NCBI GenBank assembly: GCA_963966185.1
Contig: CAWZYM010000398.1
Coordinates: 186,001 to 250,000 of the forward strand
DNA length: 64,000 bases
Source: Rhabditoides inermis
Lineage: Eukaryota; Nematoda; Chromadorea; Rhabditida; Rhabditidae
Direction of reading: 5' to 3'
Part shown: positions 1-11,875 of the stretch, piece by piece
Layout: the number at the start of each line of letters is the position of its first letter
Numbering within the stretch: the stretch's first letter is position 1
Notes under the pieces: generated by a model
Seen by the model: only the letters and a program-made list of their open reading frames with translations
Told to the model about the DNA's origin: nothing
Database searches by the model: none
Program-made: the position numbers and the translations under genes

Positions 1-224
1 AACAACATGTTTATGACCAATAACAGATAACATATGAATTTTATTTTCATTACTGATGCATTTTTAAAGATATGACAACAAACATTTAGTCACGCATTCA
101 TATCACATAGTTTGTCATCCGCAATTGTTATCATTTGATTTTTGATAAATATTATGATCGAAAGAAACCATTTACAATAATGAGAAATCAAAAGTATCAC
201 CCGCCAAGCCCGGTCTACGTGCAG

Positions 225-462
225 AATTACTGGATCAACGGTACCCGCTACATGTTCGCTGCTGGTTTTGGAATTTGAGGAATCCTCGGAGCACGGAGTT
301 GAACCCGCCGAGTACACTTTCTACAATGGTTGTCGCAACATCAACCTAAGCGTGAGACCAAGCACACCACCTCTTCACGTCGGATCCCGACAAGAAGGAC
401 CCACCGACAGATACTTAGCGCAAACTAAACCCTTTTGGGTTTCATTTTTGTTGTATTTTTGA
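225..462 (+). CDS. Last exon of an unidentified gene entering from the left
   Basis: An open frame follows a GCAG acceptor ending at 224 and runs to the TGA at 460-462. It reads about 78 residues: an acidic stretch (LEFEESSEHGVEPAEY), one NGC-type cysteine, a basic/proline segment, then a short hydrophobic tail (WVSFLLYF). An AATAAA-like sequence sits at 472-477, right after the stop, which fits the 3' end of a transcript. The AT-rich sequence before 225 looks like intron. I do not recognise the family. The tail could suggest a lipid-anchored or secreted product but is short. The rest of the gene would lie left of the window. Confidence 0.35.
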
Positions 463-680
463 TATCGGCAGTAAATAAATTCAACTCATGATATTATGTT
501 CATTCAATAAAATCAACTATTCACAACATTTATTATAGTTTCAATCCTCACAAGCGAATATTTAATAGGGAGATTTGTGTTTCACGTGTATTTCTCCGGT
601 TGACGCAAGTACACGCGACGAACCACCGTCACCGGACTGAAAAAGCAGAACTATGTGGAAAAAACATAATCAAACGAGTT

Positions 681-2024
681 TTAATGCGAATTTACATACA
701 TGACAATGGTGCAGGGCGAGCGCACGACGTGTACGTGGTGGTCGTTGCCAGCCAGGACCACCTCCTGCACGTGGTTCACCCTGTCCTCCCTCTTCTTCTG
801 TTCGGACTTCGCCACCAGCCCCTTCAGCTCCCCGTTCCGCATGACCGCTGCGATGCGCTCCCGCACGTACGCCTCACTGCCCCGCACCTCTAGATCCAGC
901 CACTCCGGGGTGTATTTGACCGCCTCGAACACCGCGTCGCCCAATGCACCCTCCTTCTTCACGTCGTCGGCAACCTGAAGATGAACTAGTTTGTTTGTTT
1001 TCATTGAGTGGCGCACCTTTGGGAGAATGGCCTCGAGCACGTGGCCGATCGCCGTCTCGTCCTTTCTCTCCTGGCAAGTCACGCGACAGTCGATCTCCTT
1101 GAGGATGATGGACGAGTAGGTGGAGAGAACGGACTGCCAGTTGGAGGGGAAGTTGAGAGGGGCCAGCGCCGCGGCGAGCGCCGCTTCCTCGTCGGCGCTT
1201 CTCTCTTTTCCTATGAGCTCCTTGAACGGCACGAGATCGTCGACGTTCTTCACCAGCTCAACAAGAGTTTCCGCTTTCGCCATGTCATCGCTCGACTCCA
1301 CCACCACCTCGGGCTCCACCATCACCTCCTCCTCGTCAGTTGTCGGCGGGATGATCTGCGGGACGATTATCTCCTCCGGATCCTGAACAGGAGCGGGCTC
1401 CGCATCGGGAGAAATGACAAGAGTCGCCTCCTTCTCGCTGGGAGTATTCGGCGGCTGGTCGACTGCTGGGATGTGGATCTCGACCTTGTCCGCACGCAGA
1501 GTCACCTCCACCGTCTGCACCTCCTCCACAGTCTTCTTAAACTCGGATACTTCAGACTGCGGAGTCTCTTCCGTCGGGATGACGACTTCGTCGGCGCTTC
1601 TCTTCTGCCGCAGCCTCTTCAGCACGCGCTCAGCCAGCTGCTCTTTCACAGAGTCCGGCACGTCGTTCAGAACCTCAATATGTATTTGCGAAAATAGTTC
1701 TAAGCATCCCTAACCTGCTGCCACTCTTCTCCGCGCACATCCTTGAGCCCCTTCTGCTCGTCTTCAGCCAGCTCGGAGCGCAGAAGGAACTCCTCGATCT
1801 GCGACTCGAACTCGGCCAGCGCGCGAATCACCTCAACACTGCAGTGCGAACACATTTATTTTCACGCGTACCTTCTCGAGCGGGTTGTCGACGTTCTCCT
1901 GCAGTCTGCTCCACTCCTCGGATGTGACATCTATGAGCAGCTCCTCTCCCTCCTTGGACTGCTGCAGAGCGGTGAGAAACACGGGGGAGTCGACAAACGA
2001 CTTGATCGCCTCGCTTTCCGACAT
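681..2024 (-). CDS. Uncharacterised acidic, helix-rich protein
   Basis: Four exons read in one frame: 2024-1872, 1831-1715, 1673-1017 and 974-681, about 406 residues. The start is the ATG at 2024 (MSESEAIKSF). The first 90 residues and the region from about residue 90 to 110 contain repeated EEW-x(2)-L patterns (SEEWSRLQENV, GEEWQQVLNDV), suggesting related short helical units. The middle is acidic and proline-rich (many EE, VEP, TTDEEE runs). The C-terminal third is mixed helical and ends with a His-rich stretch (GNDHHVHVVRSP). There is no signal peptide or membrane segment, so it is probably intracellular. The three introns are only 40-42 bp, and two use a TTGAG acceptor rather than TTCAG. 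It is transcribed away from the arrestin gene across an 800-bp gap. I do not recognise the family. Confidence 0.7.
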
Positions 2025-2824
2025 GCTATCTCGAAATGGACGAGAGAGTGAATGATGAAAGGGTGTTTGCAGTCGGGGCGCCGGCGCGCGATGAGTAACT
2101 GCAACAAAGCGCCACCCTCGAAATTAGCTATTCGTGATGATTGCGGCTCGCGTCGGCGGTGGAAACAGCAACATACCATGCACTGATTGCGGTCATGAAT
2201 GTATGTGTTGTTTACTCTGACAGATATGAAAGTGATGTAAGAAAAAAATCAACATTATCTTAATCATAATGAATCACCGGGAGGTATATGGCAATAAAAA
2301 ATCATTATCTAAAGCATTATGGTGTGGGTGTGAGTGGAGTATCATAATAGTATTAGTAAGATCATAGTGTGAGTTGGAAGATGGATACATATTCGTTGTA
2401 GAAGAGTCGGTTGGCGGATGCATGCTTGTGCAAAAATAGCACGACAGTCGAGAAAGGGGAGTGGTATAATCATAATGTTGACATTTTTATTATTAATCTG
2501 TACTGTCAGTCTCAGTAAGTAACATTTGTAATATTTAAATTATTCAGAAATTAAAGTAAGTATCACAACAGTTTCATGATTCCACGGTATCTGCTACAGA
2601 CACTATCATGTTATGTTGTTCTTTTTTAGACGACGTACGTCACTCAAGTATTGTGAATCACTCTTCACACTCACAGCTGCGATAGCTCTCCGATCTCCGA
2701 TAGCACTATAAAAGGAAGATAACGCTTTGCCGCGTCCAAACTGTGCTATTGTGAAATCCGCACAGGCAATTCTTTTTTCCCTCATTTCGCATTCCGGCTA
2801 AACTATCAATCACCTCCATTCACC
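2025..2824. promoter_or_regulatory. Divergent intergenic region with TATA box
   Basis: This gap separates two divergently read genes. A TATAAAAG motif lies at 2707-2714, about 110 bp before the ATG of the arrestin gene, in the right position for a core promoter. The middle is AT-rich with several ATCATAATG-like words between 2260 and 2480. I see no coding exon here. Confidence 0.5.
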
Positions 2825-5146
2825 ATGGGCAAGGTAGGCATTGTATGCATTTTCATGCTTCTCGCATTTGTTTACATATCATGATTACGTGGTGAGAGAA
2901 ATCACATGCTCTCCGGTATTGATTGAATGTGCTCGGCGTGTGTGTTTCAACTAGTTTCAGTAATATACCACGTGTGCCCCACGATTGTTTTCATATCACA
3001 CCAACCCCGCGGAACTTTATTAGACGGGGGGGGGGGGGGGGGGTTATTGCATGTACAACCCAAGCCGCTCTAGTGTTTACTACCCAATGCTATTAAATGT
3101 TTGGCGCCTAGTGGCATAAATTGAGTGTAACCTTGATTGAATCGAATTCTAGAAAGACAGAGGGAGGGAGGGAGGGAGGGGCGTGGAATGAGGGTCCATT
3201 TGTGTCCATGCCGGATGTGATTTCGCATTCCGGCGACTCACTCTAGAAGGCTGCACACACACACACGCACTCACTGCCATGTGATCCAATCATCCCAGAC
3301 GTCTCCCTCTCCTTCTTCCCCTCGAGTGCTCATGCTAATGTTTCTTTCTGGCCGACTGGCCAAATACTATCCGGCACTCTGGGTCTCTGGCGAGAGTGCG
3401 GCGGCGGCAGCGATGCATACTGCGCCCGCCCCCGTCTCCCTCCCTCTCCTCACACCCCTCTCTATTCCAGATGGACCTCCACATCCAGCTGGACAATCCG
3501 TTCGGCGTCTACCAGCCCGGATCCGAGATCACCGGCCACGTCCATGCCAACGTCTCCGAGCCGATAAAAGTAGCGTTTTTTAATATTTTTTATGGCATAT
3601 TGTGTTGTTCAGGCGAGAGCCATCTTCATATCGGTCGACGGTCGCGCGCACAACCAGTGGACAGTGACGGAGAACAGCACACGTAACAGGTATTCATTTC
3701 GACACTATGTCGTTGTCGTGTTGTGGTTGTGTTGTGGAGTGTCGTGTTTTCAGCATGAACTACACCAACGCCAACGGCCAAAAACAGTGAGTGACATATG
3801 TGGTCAGGGATGCGCACGAGTGCTCGTGTCACACGCGTCTCTTTGCAGAACGCCCTCGACGCACACGCGTTCCGTGTCGTACAATGCGTACGTGGTGTAC
3901 GTTACCGGAGAGTCGACGATGTGGTCGGCGCCCGGCGGCAAGGCGCAGATCCCGGTCGGCAAACACGCATTCCCGTTCAAGTGAGCCATTAAGTGCTACC
4001 GCATTACATGTGGGTGTGTGTGGGTGTGCAGCGAGTAGCGAGTGAGCCTCAAACACCACTCCCTGCAAATGCCCTTCCGCATAGGTAATCCCGGGCCCGG
4101 CTGCGAACTGCCTGCCATAGCCCATAGGCTAGACCGAATCATAAATCCCACTGCCCCGACAAGCCTGAGTTAATCCCATTCGAGAAGTGGGGCGCTGTTG
4201 CAAAAAGCGCGTAATTAGGTAGCCGCGAGGAGCGGCGCACTTCTGTCTGGAAAGGACTGACTCAAAATGGAAACAAAACTTGCAGGTTCCTGCTGCCTCG
4301 CAACTGTCCGCCGTCATTCGAGGGAGCCCACGGATACATACGCTATTTCTGCAAGGCAAAGGTGGACCGACCATGGAAGTTCGACATCACTACAAGGTGG
4401 GCGAGAGATGCAAACAAAATTGAGAGCTGGCACATCCAATGAGGCAAGGTAATGGTTGCAGGTCAGTGTTCACAGTGGTGCCGCAATTCGACCTCAATCT
4501 TCTGCCCCAGTCGTCTGTGCCTGCTATGGTATGATAATCTTTTTTGTGTCACTCACAAAAATAGTACCGGACAGTTTCCAACTTCTTTTGCTTTTGCAAC
4601 TGCTTTCGAAACGCAAACAGAAGGCGTTGTTTCTAATGAAACAGAAAAAAAACTTCTTTCAAACCACTACTTGTCAATTTTAGGCGGAGGAGTGCAAGGA
4701 TATGGGAGTGTTTTTCTTCAAGCACGGAGTCGTTCACGTAAAGGTAGGCTACCATTTATATAATATGTTTATCATGTTGTGCGCGTAAACAAAAACAACT
4801 ATGCATGTTCAGGCGTACGTGAACAAGGGCGGGTTCGTGCCCGGTGAGAGCATCGTTCTCACCTGCGACATCGACAACAAGAGCAGCAAGACCGTCAACA
4901 AGGTCTTTTTTTTTCTTTTTTGTTCATTCGATTCGAGACAAGTCGTTGCAGGTAGAGTTGAAACTCGTCGAATTCGCGCAGTACACGGCATATCGAAATG
5001 GCTCCGCCGTAGATTCAGCAGGCATGCTGTCAATATTGTTTGTTATTTTGTGCATCTGTTCCAGGAGTGTGTGAGATGCGATCGCGGAACTGTGAGAAGA
5101 GACAGCAAAAGAGGACGGTGGTCGAATTTGAAGAGGTGGGAGAGGG

Positions 5147-5192
<46 letters not shown>

Positions 5193-6029
5193 GAGGAAGG
5201 GAGAGAGAGGAAGGGAGAGAGAGAGAGATTCCCTTCAGAAGGTGCACATCGAGGCAGGTAAGCAGATTCCCTACACGAAGACGATCGCCATTCCACCAGT
5301 CGTTCCCACTTTCAACAACTGCCCCATTATACAGGTGGGTGATATGTAAAAGTGCATGGTATTAGGTAGTATACACGAGTGTATACATGACTTTGACATC
5401 ATTGTATGACATGACGCAAATGAAGTGATTATAAGTATACGAAACAACATGTTGTAGGTGGAATACTACGTGCAAGCCAAGATCCACTCCAAGGGCCACG
5501 TCGGCAACACGTTGTCTGTGAGGGTGAGTCAAGTTTATGGAATCTGCGGCTGATCCCATTGTCAGGTGCCTGTTCTGATCGGCACAGTTCCCGTGCAGGC
5601 TGCCGGCGCCCCGCAGATCAGCGTCTATCCCTCTGCTATGCTCAACTCCAGCGGGCCGCTACGTGAGTGCTCGCGTCAAACTCATTGTGTATTCCGTTTT
5701 CAGAACCGTCCGCCCCGCCGTCGTATGAAGAGAGTGTTTTCGGTCGCGGCGCGATGAAAGACGACGAGGATAACAAGGTATGACATCACCCCCAACATCA
5801 TCGCATCACACGACTTTATCCAATTCACATTTGTTATATATCCTAATCGGTTGTTGGAGGTAAATCACGTTCACGTCATTGTACTATGACATCAATGTGT
5901 TTGCAGGACTTTGCGCCGCGCTACATCTTCTATCCGAACCTGCCGATGCCGCAACCGCAGCTGCCGGCGTATCCTCAGATGCCTCAGATGCCAACAGCCA
6001 CGCCGTCCGCCCCGCCACCCGACTTCTGA
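2825..6029 (+). CDS. Arrestin-domain (alpha-arrestin) protein
   Basis: The first exon is only nine bases (MGK, 2825-2833) and is joined over a 640-bp intron to exon 2 at 3471 (MDLHIQLDNPFGVYQPGSEI). Later exons give the arrestin N domain, including FLLPRNCPPSFEGAHGYIRY and the diagnostic DRPWKFD. An arrestin C domain follows: GFVPGESIVLTCDIDN, then the CEMRSRNCEKRQQKRTVV strand, then PYTKTIAIPPVVP. The tail carries a PPSY motif at the exon beginning near 5701 and a Pro/Met/Gln-rich end. Family knowledge: alpha-arrestins are adaptors that use PPxY motifs to recruit HECT (Nedd4-type) ubiquitin ligases to membrane proteins and endosomes. Length is about 330-350 aa, normal for C. elegans ARRD proteins; the exact orthologue is not assigned. 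An intron between about 5145 and 5230 is almost entirely GA repeat. Confidence 0.88.
3026..3043 (+). repeat. Poly-G tract of about 18 bases
   Basis: A single uninterrupted G run lies in the long first intron of the arrestin gene. Such tracts can form G-quadruplexes, and in C. elegans they are known to be deletion-prone without the DOG-1 helicase. Confidence 0.9.
5148..5230 (+). repeat. (GA)n tract in an arrestin intron
   Basis: The intron between the TVVEFEE exon and the KVHIEAG exon is mostly GA dinucleotides with a few GGA interruptions. It replaces the usual pyrimidine-rich region before an acceptor, so the acceptor (TTCCCTTCAG at about 5238) has only a very short pyrimidine run. Confidence 0.9.
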
Positions 6030-6547
6030 CACATATTAGTTATTGATGTGCTGTAAATACCGATAAACGTTTCCGATTACTCTAATCAGCGCCACCCACG
6101 TGAGTACACGTGAACGGGCTTGCGATAAGTGTATCGAGATAGACGTCACCTGATCTTTCTAGAACACACATACGATAGCGGGCGGTCATCATCATTAGTG
6201 CGCGCACACATATGAGGACGTCTTTCATCAACTGATGCGCATTAGCTCGGCGGTAAACAACGCGTTGTTAACGAGACTGTTCATGCTAATTGCTCTGTGA
6301 GTGGCGCAGCCTCGGGTCTGTTCGGGTACCGTGTGACCGTGTGGCACACTCCGTGAGACGTGAGGCGGTTGTGGAAGGTGGGAATGAGCGAGTGCGACTC
6401 GTTATCTAATCTCATATAAGTGGACCCCGCTTCTTCCCCCCTCTCACCGCCAGGACGACCTATCGATTCCGTGTATTGCATTGTCGTGTTGCATTGTTGC
6501 GCCATTATTGTATACACGAATATATTTCAATAAGCTATTTTCCAGCT
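6030..6547. other. Intergenic gap, likely promoter of the HPS1-like gene
   Basis: The region starts with a GATAAA-type poly(A) context near 6061 and contains no convincing exon. A TTTTCCAG sequence ends at 6545, two bases before the next ATG. In a nematode this is a likely spliced-leader acceptor (inference). Confidence 0.4.
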
Positions 6548-9500
6548 ATGGAAACGTCTCTGTGCGGCATTCTCATAGCAAACTCTGCGAACAAAATCGT
6601 GTCATCTCGTGGCACTCAAAAATACCAAAACTACGTGGAAGGATTGACAAAAGTGAGTGAATATACGACACGAATACAATGTGAACTTATTACAATTTAT
6701 ATTTAGCGAGGTGAAAGCGAACGAGACAGCAGCAGTAGCGGAGTGAGCGACATTATCCCTACCAGAAAACGGCAAGAGGTGAGTGTGGTCTCCTGAAATG
6801 TCGAAGTGAAATGTGTCTTTTCAGTTTCACGAGAGCGAATCGTACCTCCTTCAAGTCACCCACGTCTTTCTACCCTTGATTTCTATCTATCGCCGATCCG
6901 CGTCTGTCGAAGACGAATATGAGGTATGAATTTTGATAAAAAAAATGCATTTCATATACACATCACACATGGAGCATTTCCTGAATTCACTGAAAATCGT
7001 ACGTATTCAGTCCGTGTCGAGCGACGACGTGTGCATCTCGTTCCACCGACTGACGAGCGGATGGATTCTGATTTCTGTGTGCGAGAAGGCGCAGGCGGCA
7101 GTGTTCCGCCAGCGGATCGCGTGTCGCATCAACTATCTCGGAGTGCACTACGGTACGCTAGTCGCGCCTGTCACATGAGACACTGCGTTCAACTGATACA
7201 TCTTCAGGCCCGCTCCTTTCCACCACTAACCCCGTCACGTTGCGGCAGAACCTGGCCAGAGACGCGTGCTTTATCAAAATTGTAAGGCATCAAAGTGAGT
7301 TACGGTATTCCTTACTGTAATTAGTTTGGTTCGTATAGGTCTGATCGATGCCCGCGCGGCTGTCATCGGATGCTACTCCATTCCCCGTCTGCACTCGATG
7401 CTGAAATACATCACCGACCAAATGCAAATATACCTGGGCAACAACCGGTAAGCGGTTTCACACCTAAACAATTGATTTATACGGGGTTTCAATGTAAACA
7501 AAATATACAAAATTAGAACAGGATACATCAAAAAGAATCTTGAAAGTGGATCTGCTGTGGTTACTATATAACACCTCAGCTGTCTGCTGCTGTCGCAAGG
7601 CCGTCTGCTGTGCTCCGCGTCCACATCGAACCAGCCCATTTGGACGCGACTAGCAGGCGAGGACCTGCAGTGCATCCTCTCCCACTCACACACCAACCCA
7701 CTGCCCAGCGACACCCCGCAGTTCGAGCAGGTTGGTGCAGATGAATGTATGTGTATGTGCATGTATGTATATGTGTGTATATGAGTTTATGTTGTATATG
7801 TATGTATATGTGTATATGTTGTTTTGCAGTTCTGGCTGCGCTCATCGCCCGATGGCGTGGCGCATTTGACCGACGTGATCAGGGTGCGGCTGGGAAGGTG
7901 AGTGTAGTGTTTTTATACATAGTGAGTGAGTGCGTTGCAGACTGGAGCTGGTGTGTCTGTCCGCGTCCAAGCAACACGCGCTCGTCAGCCAGCTGACGCA
8001 ACTCATCCGCGCGGTCGCCGCGTTCACTGCGGTAAATAAACACACATAGTTGTTCGCACAATATACGATTTCAGAACTCGTCGTCTTCTGACGCGGACGC
8101 GATAGACACGGTGATCGAGACATTCGGAAAGACGCTCTCGGAAGCTGTCTTCAGACAGGACGACTCGGCTCGCTCGAGCTTCCTGCGAAACCCCGCCAAG
8201 ACATCCAGTTATATCCAGGTACAGTGTACAGTTCTTTTCTAATTAAACGCACATCACATTCATATTTCACATTCAGACGCTCTGGTCGCGCATCTACTCG
8301 GAGATTCTGAAGGCGTACGACGAGGAGGACGACGACGGCATCGAGATGGAACCACGCAGCAGGTAACATATTTATATATTTATATTAATATTTATCCTTA
8401 TAGAAACAGAATCGCAACAACGAAAAAGTTATGTAAGTATTGTGATCAGTTCGGTCTTCGCTCCTTCTGTCTGTTTCTTTGAGTGTTGACGAGTGATTGG
8501 AATTGATAAGGTCACATGCGAGTCACAAGAAATGCCGCTGACTCGAGGGGGAAGTGATAAGAACACACACATATTTGGCCCGCACAAAAAATGGACAGGA
8601 AACCGATGGTTTCGAAATGGCGATGATAATCAGATAATCACTGATGGTCTAGGAAACTAATCATACATATGTTAGATCAACGACACTGATCCGTCTGCTG
8701 ACACGTCGGTCAGGGTCGCTGTTCGGTTCTCTTTCCGGCTCGAGAGACTCCATCTTCTCCACTAGCTCCACTCGTACCAAGACATCTTTCAAATCAATGA
8801 CTGGAAATACGGTGAGAATGTGATTTCACTGATCTTCCATAATTGTCATTTTCAGCTCCTTCCTCATCGTATCGACACGCTGTTAGAACACTTTAGAAAA
8901 CAATGCACGCAAATATTACAGGTACGTGACGTATCCAAATATCGATGTCATTGCCAACATATTTAGGAAATCTGTACAGATTTGAAACGAGACGCGAGTG
9001 ACTACAAACTGCACCTCTTCAAGACCGGGCTGCAGCGAATACCACAGGTATGCAATTAACGATGACGTCATAATGATCTCACTATTTACATTCAGCACTC
9101 GATGACGGTGTTTCACGAAGAGGCGGAGGAGTGGGACGACGATGACGTCATCGTATCCACTCTGGAACCTTCGAGTCTCCGTCTGGATATGCAGGCCTAT
9201 GCGCTCACCCTACCAAAGCAACACATTCGACTCGCCTATGGACCTGGTGAGTACTGTACAGGGAAAAATGACTGAATGAAAAAAAACAAAGACGTTTTAT
9301 GATTATGATTAATTTATGATTAGTTTTATGATTAATTCGTGTTTATTACGAAGCTATTTCAGAAAACTTGAAACAACACATCGACACGTTCATCTCGAGG
9401 AACAAAATCGACACTCGCACCACCGCCATCGGAAACACCCGCATTCTCACTGTCAAGGTGAGAAAATGATGAGTTAGAAGACGAAAGATCGAACATCAAA

Positions 9501-9679
9501 ACGTCTTGGTCATTCAGGTATTGGACGAGGCAGTTGGCCGCGCGCTGGGCGTGTCGCACGTGGAGATGACGGCAGTGTTCGAGCACTTTGTGAACCCGCA
9601 GCTGGCGGCGACGCAGTGCGAACGCCTCACCCGCCACCTCGCGCCGCAACTCGTCGCCACACTCAAGTACATGCGATAG
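6548..9679 (+). CDS. HPS1-like tri-longin protein (BLOC-3 subunit family)
   Basis: About 17 exons give roughly 600 residues, from METSLCGILI to the TAG at 9677-9679. The exons around 7010-7155 and 7205-7280 read WILISVCEKAQ and RQRIACRINYLGVHYGPLL, matching the pattern of the first HPS1 longin domain. The exon at about 7580-7730 (LLLSQGRLLCSASTS then EDLQCILSHS) parallels the next HPS1 segment, and RLELVCLSASKQHALVSQL (about 7895-8030) parallels the second longin. The rest (Ser-rich linker near 8720-8810, then LLPHRIDTLLEHF onward) is compatible with the HPS1 C-terminal half. Family knowledge: HPS1 with HPS4 forms BLOC-3, the exchange factor for Rab32/38 in lysosome-related organelle biogenesis. 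The match is from remembered alignment by eye. Other tri-longin proteins (Fuzzy, Mon1, Ccz1) remain alternatives, so I assign no symbol. Confidence 0.6.
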
Positions 9680-10379
9680 ACTGGCTCGCGGATTTCGGCA
9701 GGCTGCCTCGCTGTCCGAAAAGTCGCAACTCTCCCTGCTGTGCGCACACTCGTTGAAGGACGTTTCTTCTCTCGGCCCTCCAAAGTTTCTCCCGCTTATG
9801 CTTTCCCTCCTTTTTGTGATTACTGGCTCTGTGATTTGTGTGATTTTCTACTGTGTCATTTGATAGAGATGTGGTCCTAGATTTCTATGAGTAAAGTGTT
9901 TATCGTTCCATTCAGAAGTTTGTCTCACTATAGCCTGCGCCAAAGCGATAGTTTTCGATCTACCTCACTTGCAGTTCGAAATACGGTGCCATAACCGTTT
10001 GAATCTCTTGTTTTGCGCGCTATTACCGAGAGCTGACTCTCCGTCTTCCTCTGATCTACCCCACAGCGCGCAACTTATTGAGAGCATAGAACTATATTTA
10101 GGTGTATTTCAAAAAAACATTGTATCATTACAACGTGTGAACACGGTATGCTTGTATATATAATTGTCTATAATTCTATATAATTACAGCTGCTCAATTT
10201 TTATAATTTATTGAAAATGTTACAGTGTGAACGAAACAAAGCATCATACTTCTTGTATGAACATGAGGTTGCTTTGGTTGAACGAAGAGACGGACGAGCG
10301 ACAGGAAGACGCGCGACCAGCACTGCAAAACAGTCGAACAGGAAAGTGTCTACTGTACATAATGGGCTGGTAGAAGGCG
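9680..10379. other. Convergent 3' gap
   Basis: The gap lies between the stops of two convergent genes. It should hold both 3' UTRs. No clear AATAAA is visible just after 9679. An AT-rich run of ATATAATT words lies at about 10155-10190. I see no exon. Confidence 0.4.
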
Positions 10380-10940
10380 TCACCTAGGCAGTGGCAGATA
10401 GCTGGCGAGCGAGCCTCGCTTGAACGTCTCCACCGGTGGAATGCCCAGCTCTTTGTCCAACTGCGCGTGCCGCACTCAAAATGACATTTTTATATGGGGA
10501 AAGAAGATTCTCTCACGTTTCGCCTCGAGTCCCGGCACGAATTTGAGCTTCTCGACGACGCTGGGATAGCGGCGGAAGTAGAGGAAGGCTTGGAGGCACG
10601 CGCAGATCTGGAAAAAAGTCACAGATTGAAAAAAACGAGCAAACACGACGCACCTGTACGGGCAGGAACGATAACGCGGCCGAAAAGAATGGGATGCCGT
10701 AGCGGTAGCTGAACTTTGACGGCTCACCTGAAAATGCATAGTGTTGTGGGATGTAATTTTTCATCGCACGCACCGTTCGTCTAATATTCCGGCTGTCCGC
10801 ACTTGTCGGTCAGAACAGGAAACACACTATACTCACCTGCCGCGTTGGGCTTCATTCTCGGCGCGAGCTCATCGTCCACTACGCACACGAACATCAGTAC
10901 AGCAGTCGACAGCACCAGGCCTCAAGCTCTCTCTTTTTCT

Positions 10941-10986
<46 letters not shown>

Positions 10987-11875
10987 CCTCTTCCCTCTCA
11001 ACTCACTCCCGCATATGTAGCACACGGCGGAGAGCAGGGTGTGCGCGGTGCGTCTGATGTGCCCGCTGATTCCGGCGACAAACGCGAGGCAACAGATGAA
11101 CGCGCCCGAGATGTGCAGCAGAGCCGGCATGCCGAGACGCACTGAACATTGTTTTTGTTGACTTTTTCGTTCGGCCGGTTGGGGTCCTCCTAGTTGAGAA
11201 CAAGATAGGATCACGACAACGTCAGCGGAAGGTTGGAACATGTAACTTACTGCTGATAGCTAGTGAGGCGACGCTGAACTCGCTGAGGTCCTCGCGGGAG
11301 AACAGCGGGTTCAAGTGACAGTTGTACGTGGATTCAGAAGCTGAAAGTGAGGGTTATATAGGAAAAGAATGAAAAAGACGATATAAAACGCACGCGGAAT
11401 CTCGGTCTCCGTGTATATCACCCCGCTCTCGTTCATCTTGTGATAGCGGCAGATCTGGAAGTAGCCTTCGTTGTAGTGGAACGTGCTCTCCTGAAAACTT
11501 GATAATTATTGTGGAATAGAATTGAAAAGCGTCCTACCATTTGTTCTCCATTTTCATTTGTCTTGTTGATGGGTCGCGGTTCGGTGAGCAGTACCCAGTG
11601 TGGAAGGAACACGGGGCACGTCTACAAGCATATGATGTCTCGCACACTCAATGCAACTACCTGCACACCTGTAACAACAACACCGCAGATCCGGCAGCCA
11701 GCGCCGCCGAGAAGAGAATGTTGTCCGTGCAGCGAGCTTGTACGATCCACTGAAACAAATCTCATTCATAATTCATTGTCTCCTTCCTCACTTTTGCGAA
11801 ACGTTCCATGGCACTGTCGGGATATCGCGGTTTCTGCTGAACTGACGGCGACATCTCCGCTATTGAAATGCCCAT
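10380..11875 (-). CDS. Stargazin/TARP-like protein (CACNG5/7 type)
   Basis: Ten exons give about 300 residues, ATG at 11875 (MGISIAEMSPS). TM1 is LFSAALAAGSAVLLLQ, followed by FLPHWVLLTEPRP, equivalent to the TDYWLY segment of mammalian TARPs. An extracellular loop with cysteines (FQICRYHKMNE, TYNCHLNPLFS) leads to TM2 (GAFICCLAFVAGISGHIRR), where GHIR matches CACNG5/7. TM3 is GLVLSTAVLMFVCVVDDEL. Then comes KFSYRYGIPFFSAALSFLP, which resembles the HYRYGWSFAFAASSFLL block, and TM4 (ICACLQAFLYFRRYP). The cytoplasmic tail ends LASYLPLPR and lacks the TTPV PDZ ligand of classical TARPs. Role by family: auxiliary subunit of AMPA-type glutamate receptors (C. elegans STG-1/STG-2) or of calcium channels. 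ATTTTCAG immediately precedes the ATG, so an upstream exon or a spliced leader is likely. Confidence 0.8.
10938..10985 (+). repeat. (CT)n tract in a TARP intron
   Basis: About 24 CT units, GA in the sense of the minus-strand gene, lie about 20 bp before the acceptor of the TM3 exon. Confidence 0.9.
11173..11238 (-). mobile_element. SINE fragment inside a TARP intron
   Basis: On the plus strand this reads CCGGTTGGGGTCCTCCTAGT, then GAGAACAAGATA and ACGTCAGC, in the same order as the 3' part of the full SINE at 48277-48561, with deletions of about 6 and 10 bp. It is in the gene's own orientation, and an A-rich stretch follows its 3' end towards the splice acceptor. It covers about half of a 107-bp intron. 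Confidence 0.7.
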
